The notes below the pieces were generated by a model. It searched no databases and was not told the DNA's origin. It saw only the letters and a list, made by a program, of their open reading frames with translations. Below, piece by piece: positions 5,914 to 12,307 of a stretch of DNA of 13,959 bases. The stretch spans positions 1 to 13,959 of the forward strand of contig JBJHAX010000053.1 of assembly GCA_050480705.1 (NCBI GenBank), given 5' to 3'. Each line of letters starts with the position of its first letter. The first letter of the stretch is position 1. This DNA comes from JBJHAX01 sp050480705 (GTDB lineage Bacteria; Actinomycetota; Nitriliruptoria; Nitriliruptorales; Nitriliruptoraceae). The translations under genes and the position numbers were made by a program.

Positions 5914-7524
5914 GTGTCCGCACCCGGCCGTGTTGCCAGCATCGTCGTGGCGGTCGTTGCCGGCATCCTCGTCGCCGCCCCCGCGCGTGCCCAGCTTCCA
6001 CCCGGCGTGCACCCGTCGCAGCAGGCGCCGGCCGTCGTGCGATCAGCTGACCATCCGATGCGTCCCGCAGAGGTCCACTACGCCCCGCCACTCGACGGGC
6101 CCGTGGTCCGCGTATTCGATCCTGGCGAGACTCCCTACGCCCCCGGGCATCGCGGCGTCGGTCTCCTCGCGCGCCCCGGAGACCGGGTCCACGCGGCAGC
6201 AGCGGGCACGATCCGTCACGCGGGGCCGGTTGCAGGCGTGACCTGGGTGTCGATCGTGCACGCCGACGGGATCGTGACCAGCTACGGACCTGTCGAGGAT
6301 GTCACCGTCAGCGCAGGTGACACCGTCGAGCGTGGCACGCCGATCGGCGTCGTCGCGTCCGGCGATGATGGCCGACGCGGCCTGCACTGGGGAGCGCGAG
6401 CCGGAACGTCATACGTGGACCCGCGTTCGTTGCTCACCGCTGCGATGCCGCGACCGTCGCTCGTCGGGCCCGGCCACTGGGAAGGCAGCTCGCACGCAGT
6501 GACGCCCTATGAGGACTGGGAACGGACCGCGTGGTTGGGCACGTTCGTCGCGGCGAGCCCCACCGCGCTTCGCCCCGGGTACACCGTGCCTCCCACGCCC
6601 AACCACCTCGTGATGATCAACGGGCTCGCGACCGCCGACGACACGCTTCCGCTCGACCCCACAGACCTCGGCTACGAACGGTCGGATGTGACCGCGCTGT
6701 CCTATGCGGGCCGCAGCGACGAACACGGGCCGGAACACGACGTATGGCGGGATCAGCGCCCCTACGGGCCGTCCGACACCTGGTCGGGAGTCGTGGATGC
6801 GGCGCACCGCCTGGAAGACCAGCTGCGTGCCCAGCGAGTGCGTGAGCCGGGACGCGCCGTGGACATCGTCGGGCACTCCATGGGCGGGCTCGCCGCGATC
6901 TACTACCTGACCCATCTGCATGATCCGTACGACGTGACGTTGCCACCGATCGGCAACATCGTGACGATCGCGTCCCCTCACGGTGGTGCGGACGTCGCCG
7001 ACACCGCCCGCTGGCTCAGGGCCGATCCTCTCACCCAGTCGGTGCTGCAGCTGGCACTTGGCCTCTCGTTGGGCCACGACACGCCGCAGTCACAGCGGAC
7101 ACCACTCGAGATGGAAGCACTGGACCAGCTGGCGACGGGATCCGATCTCCTGGATCGCCACCTCGATGGATGGCGATCCGCGGTCGACGCGGGCCCGGCC
7201 GGGGCGCTGGCGATGGGCACACGCGTTCTCACGATCGCGGGGTCTCGCGACGTCGTTGCCACCCCGTCGCGTTCGGTTCTTCCCCCGGTCGGCGACGACC
7301 CCTCGGCGGTGCTGACTCATGCGGTGCTGCCCGGTGGTCACGAATCGGTCAAGACGACCGAGGCGGTGCGCCAGGCCGCATGGGAGTTCATGCACGCAGG
7401 GGAGCTCGACGATCCTGTCATGACCCGATCGGTGCGGCTCACCGACGGTGCGGGTCATGCGATGCGCATCGCCGGGCGCGGTGCATGGGAACTGCTGCGC
7501 ACACCGGCCACGGGCCTGCCCTGA
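5914..7524 (+). CDS. Secreted fusion: degenerate LytM/M23-like domain plus lipase-type alpha/beta hydrolase
   Basis: A 536-residue exported protein. Residues 1-26 form a signal peptide with an ARA-Q cleavage motif. About 60-175 resembles a LytM/M23 domain, with GHRGVGLLARPGD, then AAAAGTIRHAG, and near its end GLHWGARAGTSYVDP. The M23 metal motif HxxxD is altered: H79 is present but the expected Asp at 83 is Gly. The final HxH motif reads G156-L-H158. Endopeptidase activity is therefore doubtful. About 230-495 is an alpha/beta hydrolase with nucleophile elbow GHSMGG (Ser322) and probable Asp446 (SRDVVATP) and His476 (PGGHESV), so this half looks active as a lipase or esterase. GTG 5914 follows GGAGAG. 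M23 proteins commonly sit between whiG and rpsB in actinobacteria; the lipase extension is unexpected. It acts outside the membrane, perhaps on envelope lipids. Confidence 0.82.
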   Translation: MSAPGRVASIVVAVVAGILVAAPARAQLPPGVHPSQQAPAVVRSADHPMRPAEVHYAPPLDGPVVRVFDPGETPYAPGHRGVGLLARPGDRVHAAAAGTIRHAGPVAGVTWVSIVHADGIVTSYGPVEDVTVSAGDTVERGTPIGVVASGDDGRRGLHWGARAGTSYVDPRSLLTAAMPRPSLVGPGHWEGSSHAVTPYEDWERTAWLGTFVAASPTALRPGYTVPPTPNHLVMINGLATADDTLPLDPTDLGYERSDVTALSYAGRSDEHGPEHDVWRDQRPYGPSDTWSGVVDAAHRLEDQLRAQRVREPGRAVDIVGHSMGGLAAIYYLTHLHDPYDVTLPPIGNIVTIASPHGGADVADTARWLRADPLTQSVLQLALGLSLGHDTPQSQRTPLEMEALDQLATGSDLLDRHLDGWRSAVDAGPAGALAMGTRVLTIAGSRDVVATPSRSVLPPVGDDPSAVLTHAVLPGGHESVKTTEAVRQAAWEFMHAGELDDPVMTRSVRLTDGAGHAMRIAGRGAWELLRTPATGLP

Positions 7525-7543
7525 GGCCGGCCGGCCCCCAGGG
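7519..7543 (+). terminator. Possible terminator hairpin after the M23-lipase gene
   Basis: CCCTG (7519-7523, overlapping the stop codon) pairs with CAGGG (7539-7543). Inside it GGCC (7525-7528) pairs with GGCC (7533-7536) around a four-base loop. There is no T tract after it, so if it ends transcription it is not a classical intrinsic terminator. Confidence 0.3.
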
Positions 7544-7556
7544 TCGCTACAGGCGG

Positions 7557-7600
7557 TATCCTTGCCCGCAGCGGGCCCGCCGCGATGGTGGGTCCGTTGT
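7557..7600 (+). promoter_or_regulatory. rpsB promoter with long hairpin at the predicted 5' end
   Basis: TATCCT at 7557-7562 is a good -10 match; no clear -35 is seen. Bases 7568-7581 pair without interruption with 7587-7600 (14 pairs, four of them G-U) around the loop GCGAT. The stem begins at the base where transcription is expected to start, so the transcript would open with a double-stranded end and have a leader of roughly 240 bases before rpsB. Confidence 0.5.
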
Positions 7601-7736
7601 CACGTCGGTGCCGAGTCGTCGAGACAACAGGCGATACGGACCGGCCCACGAACCCAACCTACGAATCCATCACACACGCCCGCTGACGGTCGACCCCGGT
7701 GCTCACGAGCAGGTGCTCGCGGGTGGGTCGCACGAG

Positions 7737-7764
7737 ACGAGTGCACGCCACGACGTGCCCTCGT
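7737..7764 (+). promoter_or_regulatory. Second hairpin in the rpsB leader
   Basis: ACGAG (7737-7741) pairs with CTCGT (7760-7764), and after a single T/C mismatch GCACG (7743-7747) pairs with CGTGC (7754-7758), leaving the six-base loop CCACGA. It ends 35 bases before the Shine-Dalgarno GGAAGGA (7800-7806). In E. coli protein S2 represses rpsB-tsf through the rpsB leader; whether this structure does the same is inference only. Confidence 0.4.
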
Positions 7765-7812
7765 GACCGGACGACGCGGGCGGAGGCCCAACCGAACCCG
7801 GAAGGATCATCC

Positions 7813-8730
7813 GTGGCCGTCGTCACCATGCGCCAGCTGCTCGAGGCTGGTGTCCATTTCGGACACCAGACCCGTCGCTGGAACCCCAAGATGCGTCGCT
7901 TCATCTACGGCGAGCGCAGCGGCATCTACGTCATCGACCTCCGCCAGACCGTCGGTCACATCGAACGCGCGTACTCGTTCACACGTGACCTGGTCGCCAA
8001 GGGCGGCACGGTGTTGTTCGTCGGCACCAAGAAGCAGGCACGTGAAACGATCGAGTTCCAGGCACAGCGCGTCGGCATGCCCTACGTCACCGAACGGTGG
8101 ATGGGCGGCATGCTCACGAACTTCCAGACCATCAAGTCGCGCATCGCGCGTCTGAAGGAACTCGAGGCGATGGAGTCCTCGGGAACGTTCGACCTGCTTC
8201 CCAAGAAGGAAGTCCTGCAGCTCGAGCGTGAGCGCGAGAAGCTGCAGACCAACCTCGGGGGAATCCGCGAGATGGGCAAGCTTCCCGACGCGGTCTGGGT
8301 CGTCGACACGGTGATCGAGGAGATCGCGGTGCGCGAAGCCAACCGCCTCAAGATCCCGGTCATCGGCATTCTCGATACGAACTGCGACCCTGACACCGTC
8401 CAGTATCCGATCGCCGGCAATGACGACGCGATCCGCAGCTCGTCGCTGCTCACACGCATCATCGCCGATGCGTGCGCCGACGGTCTGATGCTGCGTGCGT
8501 CGCGGTCTCCCGACGACGAACTGCGTGCACAGGCGTTGCAGGCAACCCAGTCCGAAACGGCCGGGGAAGCTGCCGAGCCGAAGGCCGCCTGGGAGATCGA
8601 ACTCGAGCGCCAGCAGGCGGCGGAGAAGGCGACGAAGGCCGCGGGCGAATCCACCGACAGCGCCGCGGACGAACCCGCCGGGGAAGCAACCGACGAGGCG
8701 CCCGTTCCGGCAGCCGACGGCAAGGACTGA
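7813..8730 (+). CDS. rpsB: 30S ribosomal protein S2
   Basis: A 305-residue ribosomal protein uS2, a late-assembling component of the small subunit that supports binding of bS1 where present. The start GTG 7813 gives the usual actinobacterial beginning MAVVTMRQLLEAGVHFGHQT, with GGAAGGA (7800-7806) six bases upstream. Conserved stretches include HFGHQTRRWNPKM, GTKKQARETIEFQA, RWMGGMLTNFQTI (about 96-108) and PVIGILDTNCDPD (about 182-194), then IAGNDDAIRSS. The core ends near residue 230. Beyond about 240 lies a flexible Ala/Glu/Asp-rich tail of some 60 residues, as is common in actinobacterial S2. A 288-base leader with two stem-loops separates it from the preceding gene and suggests post-transcriptional control. 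tsf follows after 135 bases. Confidence 0.98.
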   Translation: MAVVTMRQLLEAGVHFGHQTRRWNPKMRRFIYGERSGIYVIDLRQTVGHIERAYSFTRDLVAKGGTVLFVGTKKQARETIEFQAQRVGMPYVTERWMGGMLTNFQTIKSRIARLKELEAMESSGTFDLLPKKEVLQLEREREKLQTNLGGIREMGKLPDAVWVVDTVIEEIAVREANRLKIPVIGILDTNCDPDTVQYPIAGNDDAIRSSSLLTRIIADACADGLMLRASRSPDDELRAQALQATQSETAGEAAEPKAAWEIELERQQAAEKATKAAGESTDSAADEPAGEATDEAPVPAADGKD

Positions 8731-8786
8731 TCCGACGCACCGTCCGGCGACGACTCGCCGATGGCGGTGCTCGCCGTTGAGCCCGA

Positions 8787-8817
8787 GGGCGTGCATCGGT
8801 AGCGAAGGCACACGCCC
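8787..8817 (+). promoter_or_regulatory. Hairpin in the rpsB-tsf spacer
   Basis: GGGCGTG (8787-8793) pairs perfectly with CACGCCC (8811-8817) across a 17-base loop. The 135-base spacer contains no convincing TANNNT promoter, so tsf is probably read from the rpsB transcript. The stem could be a partial terminator or an RNA-processing site that sets the S2 to EF-Ts ratio; no T tract follows. Confidence 0.35.
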
Positions 8818-8865
8818 ACCAGCCGCCGGACCCGTCACGGGCCCGGCCCCCAGGAGGACACCAGC

Positions 8866-9477
8866 GTGGCTGTTGCAGCATCTGACGTGAAGCAACTGCG
8901 CGAGTTGACCAACGCGCCCATGATGGCGTGCAAGCAGGCACTCGTGGACGCCGACGGCGACATCGAGCGTGCCGCTGAACTCGTCCGGGAACGCACGGGC
9001 GCCAAGATGGACGCCCGGGCCGCGGACCGCACCGCCGACGAAGGCCTGGTCCACACCTATCTGCACACGCCCACCCCCGGGATGCCCGCGAAGGTCGGCG
9101 TGATGCTGCAGCTGTCTTGCGAGACGGATTTCGTCGCCAAGGCCGAGGCGGTCGTCAAGCTGGCCAAGGACCTCGCCATGCATATCGCGGCAGCACGGCC
9201 GCTCGTCGTCACCGAGGACGAGGTCGACCAGGAACTGCTCGACAAGGAACGCGAGTTCGCCCGCCGCGAGGCCGTCGAACAGGGCAAGCCTGACGACGTC
9301 GTCGAGCGGATCGTCGAGGGCAAGGTGCGCAAGGCCTACGAAGAGTGGGTGCTGCTCAACCAACCGTTCGTGCTCGACCCTGACAAGACCGTCGCGCAGG
9401 CGGTCAGCGAAGTCCAGGCGATCGTCGGCGAGAAGATCGAGATCGCCCGCTTCGCCCGTTTCCAGGTCGGCGCCTGA
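8866..9477 (+). CDS. tsf: Elongation factor Ts
   Basis: A 203-residue guanine-nucleotide exchange factor for EF-Tu. The N-terminal UBA-like domain spans about 5-50 (DVKQLRELTNAPMMACKQALVDADGD split over 7-32). The EF-Tu-contacting TDFVA motif is at 87-91 (CETDFVAK), followed by the core and the family stretch GKPDDVVERIVEGKVRKAYEE at 140-160. GTG 8866 is supported by GGAGGA (8853-8858) seven bases upstream. The length fits the short EF-Ts class with a single reduced core subdomain, as in Thermus-like forms, rather than the roughly 270-280 residues of streptomycete or mycobacterial EF-Ts. Nothing suggests truncation: the C-terminal VGEKIEIARFARFQVG ending is typical. It follows rpsB, as in most bacteria. 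Confidence 0.97.
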   Translation: MAVAASDVKQLRELTNAPMMACKQALVDADGDIERAAELVRERTGAKMDARAADRTADEGLVHTYLHTPTPGMPAKVGVMLQLSCETDFVAKAEAVVKLAKDLAMHIAAARPLVVTEDEVDQELLDKEREFARREAVEQGKPDDVVERIVEGKVRKAYEEWVLLNQPFVLDPDKTVAQAVSEVQAIVGEKIEIARFARFQVGA

Positions 9478-9545
9478 CCAGCGCAGCGCACGCGATGGCG
9501 CGCCCGTCCACGACCTGCGCGCCTCGCCGGCGGCATCGCGGCCGC

Positions 9546-9603
9546 TAGCATCCCCGGCGGTGTCGGCCGCATCGGCGTACGTGTCGTCGCGCCGGCATCG
9601 CCG
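9546..9603 (+). promoter_or_regulatory. Candidate pyrH promoter with 13-bp hairpin at the 5' end
   Basis: TAGCAT at 9546-9551 fits a -10 box in the 155-base tsf-pyrH spacer; no good -35 is seen. Bases 9555-9567 pair without interruption with 9591-9603 (13 pairs, two of them G-U), leaving a 23-base loop. As with rpsB, the stem begins about where transcription should start. pyrH can therefore have its own transcript besides read-through from tsf. Confidence 0.45.
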
Positions 9604-9632
9604 CCAGCCGTCTCGCCCGAAGGCAGGTCGAC

Positions 9633-10382
9633 GTGACCCGACGCCCCGTGTTGTCCCGCGTCCTGCTGAAGTTGTCCGGTGAAGCGTTCGCCGATCCGTC
9701 CGTGAAGGGCGGCATCGACCCCGACATCGTTCGCCAGGTCGCGCGCGAGATCGTCGAACTCAAGGAGAGCGACGGCACCGAGATCGGGGTCGTCGTCGGT
9801 GGCGGGAACATCTTCCGTGGTGCGTCCCCAGCGGCGACGGGCATGGATCGCTCGAGCGCCGACCACATGGGGATGCTCGCCACGGTGATCAACGCCCTGG
9901 CGCTTCAGGACGCCATCGAGAAGGCCGGTGTCGAGACCCGGGTGCAGACCGCGATCGCGATGCAGGCGCTCGCCGAGCCCTACATCCGCCGCCGTGCCGT
10001 GCGGCATCTCGAGAAGGGGCGCGTGGTCATCTTCGCCGCGGGCCTCGGCGCGCCGTACTTCACGACCGATACGACCGCTGCGCAGCGTGCACTCGAGATC
10101 GATGCCGACGCGATCCTCAAGGGAACCCAGGTCGACGGTGTGTACGACCGCGACCCGGCCGTGGACGGCGACGCCGTGCGCTACGACGAGATCGACTTCC
10201 TGGCCGTCCTCAACCAGGGCCTGAGGGTCATGGACGCCACGGCGATCTCGCTGTGCATGGACAACGGGCTGCCCATCGTGGTGTTCGAGCTGCTGCGTGA
10301 AGGCAACATCCGCAGTGTCGTTCGTGGCGAGGCGGTCGGCACCATCGTCCGTCCGCCGGCCTCGGCCGTTGCCGGCGGCTGA
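9633..10382 (+). CDS. pyrH: Uridylate kinase (UMP kinase)
   Basis: A 249-residue bacterial UMP kinase of the amino-acid-kinase fold, converting UMP and ATP to UDP and ADP in pyrimidine nucleotide synthesis; the enzyme is hexameric and usually controlled by GTP and UTP. Motifs: LLKLSGEAF (11-19) at the nucleotide site, VVVGGGNIFRG (53-63), DHMGMLATVINALAL (77-91), AEPYIRRRA (114-122), AAGLGAPYFTTDTTAAQRA (135-153) and KGTQVDGVYDRDP (163-175). GTG 9633 gives a normal length and is preceded by AGG at 9625-9627. frr follows after 55 bases with no promoter evident, so the two are probably cotranscribed. Nothing unusual in the protein. Confidence 0.97.
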   Translation: MTRRPVLSRVLLKLSGEAFADPSVKGGIDPDIVRQVAREIVELKESDGTEIGVVVGGGNIFRGASPAATGMDRSSADHMGMLATVINALALQDAIEKAGVETRVQTAIAMQALAEPYIRRRAVRHLEKGRVVIFAAGLGAPYFTTDTTAAQRALEIDADAILKGTQVDGVYDRDPAVDGDAVRYDEIDFLAVLNQGLRVMDATAISLCMDNGLPIVVFELLREGNIRSVVRGEAVGTIVRPPASAVAGG

Positions 10383-10437
10383 CGCGACCCTGCGGGATGG
10401 ACCACGACGCGACCACGCGACGAGGAGTGCAGACGCG

Positions 10438-10998
10438 ATGAGTCTCGAATCGATCGTGCAGGACGCCGGTCGCCGCATGAGTCAGGCCGTCGACAAGGTG
10501 ACGGATGATTTCGCGACGATCCGCACCGGACGCGCGAACCCTCAGCTGCTCAACAGGATCATGGTCGACTACTACGGGACGCCGACGCCGCTGCAGCAGC
10601 TCGCGAACTTCTCGGTACCGGAGCCGCGCATCCTCGTCGTCAATCCGTTCGACAAGGGATCGGTCGAACAGATCGAGCGCGCCATCCGCGAATCTGATCT
10701 CGGCCTCAACCCGGCAAGCGACGGTTCGACGATCAGATGTGTCTTCCCGGAGCTGACCGAGGAACGCCGCCGGGACTTCATCAAGCTCGCCAAGACGGCC
10801 GCAGAGGACGGCAAGGTCGCGGTGCGCAACGTTCGCCGCTCCGCTCGCGAAGCGATGCAGAAACTCGAGGACGACGGCGAGGTGGGCGCCGATGAGCGTG
10901 AGCGCCACACCAAGCAACTTGAGGACCTGACCGGCAAGCACGTCGCTGCGATCGACAAGGCACTCGAGCACAAGGAACAGGAACTGCTCGAGGTCTGA
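10438..10998 (+). CDS. frr: Ribosome recycling factor
   Basis: A 186-residue ribosome recycling factor, which with EF-G splits post-termination ribosomes. The length is that of the family. Domain I helices flank the small domain II: FATIRTGRANPQLLNRIMVDYYGTPTPL near residues 24-51 carries the conserved IRTGRA and YYGTPTPL elements, followed by ANFSVPEPRILVVNPFDK and a C-terminal helical part with LTEERRRDFIKLAK and VAVRNVRRSA. ATG 10438 is preceded by GAGGAG (10422-10427), ten bases away, slightly long but acceptable. It sits between pyrH and cdsA as in most actinobacteria. Confidence 0.97.
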   Translation: MSLESIVQDAGRRMSQAVDKVTDDFATIRTGRANPQLLNRIMVDYYGTPTPLQQLANFSVPEPRILVVNPFDKGSVEQIERAIRESDLGLNPASDGSTIRCVFPELTEERRRDFIKLAKTAAEDGKVAVRNVRRSAREAMQKLEDDGEVGADERERHTKQLEDLTGKHVAAIDKALEHKEQELLEV

Positions 10999-11035
10999 CC
11001 TCGCGTCGCACCGATTTCGTTCCCGAGGGAAACCA

Positions 11036-12238
11036 GTGGCAGCTGCAGCCCGCCGCGACCGCGACCGTCGACGACGTCGGCGGGCCGATGGTGCGGTGCG
11101 TGAACCCTCCGGGGCCATGCGCGGCGACACGGGCGACGCCGACCAGCACGCCGTGGACGACGATACGGCCGGGAGTGCTGACGCGACCGAGGGTGGCGCG
11201 AGCGACGACGGCGATCGCGATGGGGCAGGCGGTGTCACGACGACGGCCGAGGCCGGTGACGAAGCCGGTGGCGGGACCGGCAGCTCGGAGGAATCCCACG
11301 GCAGCGGCCGCGGGCAGGCGGCGTCGCGGCGCCGGCGTGGTCGGCGCAGGCGGCATCGCCGCAAGCCACGGCGTGAGACACCTCGCAGCACGAAGCGGCA
11401 GGCGCGTCGCCTCGAACGCGCCGAACGGCGGGGCAGCGGACGCAACCTGCCGCTTGCGATCGCGGTGGGCATCGGACTCGCTGCGATCTTCCTCGGCGCC
11501 CTGTTCTACAACGCGATCGCGTTCACCGTCGCCATCGGCCTGCTGACGACGATCGCGTACGCCGAGACACGCCGGGTGCTGGCGACGGTCGGCCACCGGA
11601 TCGACGTGCCGGTGCTGATCGTGGCGACATTCGTGATGCTCTTCGGCGCGTACCAGGCGCGTCACGCCGGACAGATCCTCGGTGTGCTCGTGCTCGTCGC
11701 CGGCGCGTTCGTCTGGCACGCGGCCGACCCGCTGCGAACCCGGGTCCTGCGCTCGGCGGGCGCCACGGTTCTGTTCGGCCTGTGGGTCGGATTCCTGGCG
11801 TCGTTCGCCGTGCTGCTGATCAACCGTCCCTCGGGCGGTGTCGCCATCGTCCTGGCGGTGGTCGGTGCGGCGGTGCTCAGCGACGTCGGAGCGTTCGCCG
11901 TCGGCGTGAAGTTCGGACGGCACAAGATCGCGCCGGTGCTCAGCCCCAACAAGACCTGGGAAGGACTCGCCGGGGGCGTGGTCACCGCGACGGTCGCAGG
12001 AGCGGCGGGGCTGCCGTTCCTCGACGGGCCGTTCACGATCCTCACCGGCGGCATCGTCGCCTTCGCCTGCGCCGTCGCGGCGTTCGGCGGCGACCTCGTC
12101 GAGTCGATGATCAAGCGCGACGTCGGCGTGAAAGACCTCGGGGAGGTCCTTCCCGGCCACGGTGGGATCCTCGACCGCGTCGACGGCATTCTCGTGGCGC
12201 TTCCCGTCGGCTTCTACGTCGTCGAACTTGTCGTCTGA
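11036..12238 (+). CDS. cdsA: Phosphatidate cytidylyltransferase (CDP-diglyceride synthase)
   Basis: A 400-residue integral membrane enzyme making CDP-diacylglycerol from CTP and phosphatidic acid, the entry to phospholipid synthesis. From about residue 137 there are several hydrophobic helices (for example LPLAIAVGIGLAAIFLGALF), and the C-terminus has the CTP-transferase signature from S357 to D383, with SMIKRD, VKD, PGHGGILDRVD. Residues 1-136 are predicted disordered: an Arg run near the start, an acidic Gly/Asp/Glu/Thr part (about 38-90) and a strongly basic Arg cluster (about 98-135) next to the membrane. N-terminal extensions are known in actinobacterial CdsA, but this charge layout is striking. 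GTG 11036 follows GAGGGA (11025-11030); that site lies in a small fold (TTCC 11020-11023 with GGAA 11028-11031). Confidence 0.94.
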   Translation: MAAAARRDRDRRRRRRADGAVREPSGAMRGDTGDADQHAVDDDTAGSADATEGGASDDGDRDGAGGVTTTAEAGDEAGGGTGSSEESHGSGRGQAASRRRRGRRRRHRRKPRRETPRSTKRQARRLERAERRGSGRNLPLAIAVGIGLAAIFLGALFYNAIAFTVAIGLLTTIAYAETRRVLATVGHRIDVPVLIVATFVMLFGAYQARHAGQILGVLVLVAGAFVWHAADPLRTRVLRSAGATVLFGLWVGFLASFAVLLINRPSGGVAIVLAVVGAAVLSDVGAFAVGVKFGRHKIAPVLSPNKTWEGLAGGVVTATVAGAAGLPFLDGPFTILTGGIVAFACAVAAFGGDLVESMIKRDVGVKDLGEVLPGHGGILDRVDGILVALPVGFYVVELVV

Positions 12239-12307
12239 ACCTTCGGAGGCGACCGCGACGTGGTGCGGCTGACGTACGCTCGTGAGCAACTGGCAGGAAG
12301 TCTTCGC

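Noticed and set aside
7807..9363. 518-codon open frame on the - strand across rpsB and tsf
   Set aside because: Antisense shadow frames of this kind arise from high-GC codon use; it shows no recognisable domain and lies opposite two certain genes.
10781..12289. 502-codon open frame on the - strand opposite frr and cdsA
   Set aside because: Low-complexity Arg/Asp/Ala composition mirrors the + strand coding sequence, with no family resemblance.
12260..12307. Earlier GTG starts for rlmN (12260, 12263)
   Set aside because: GGAGG is 10-13 bases away and the added residues are not conserved; GTG 12308 has AGGAAG seven bases upstream.
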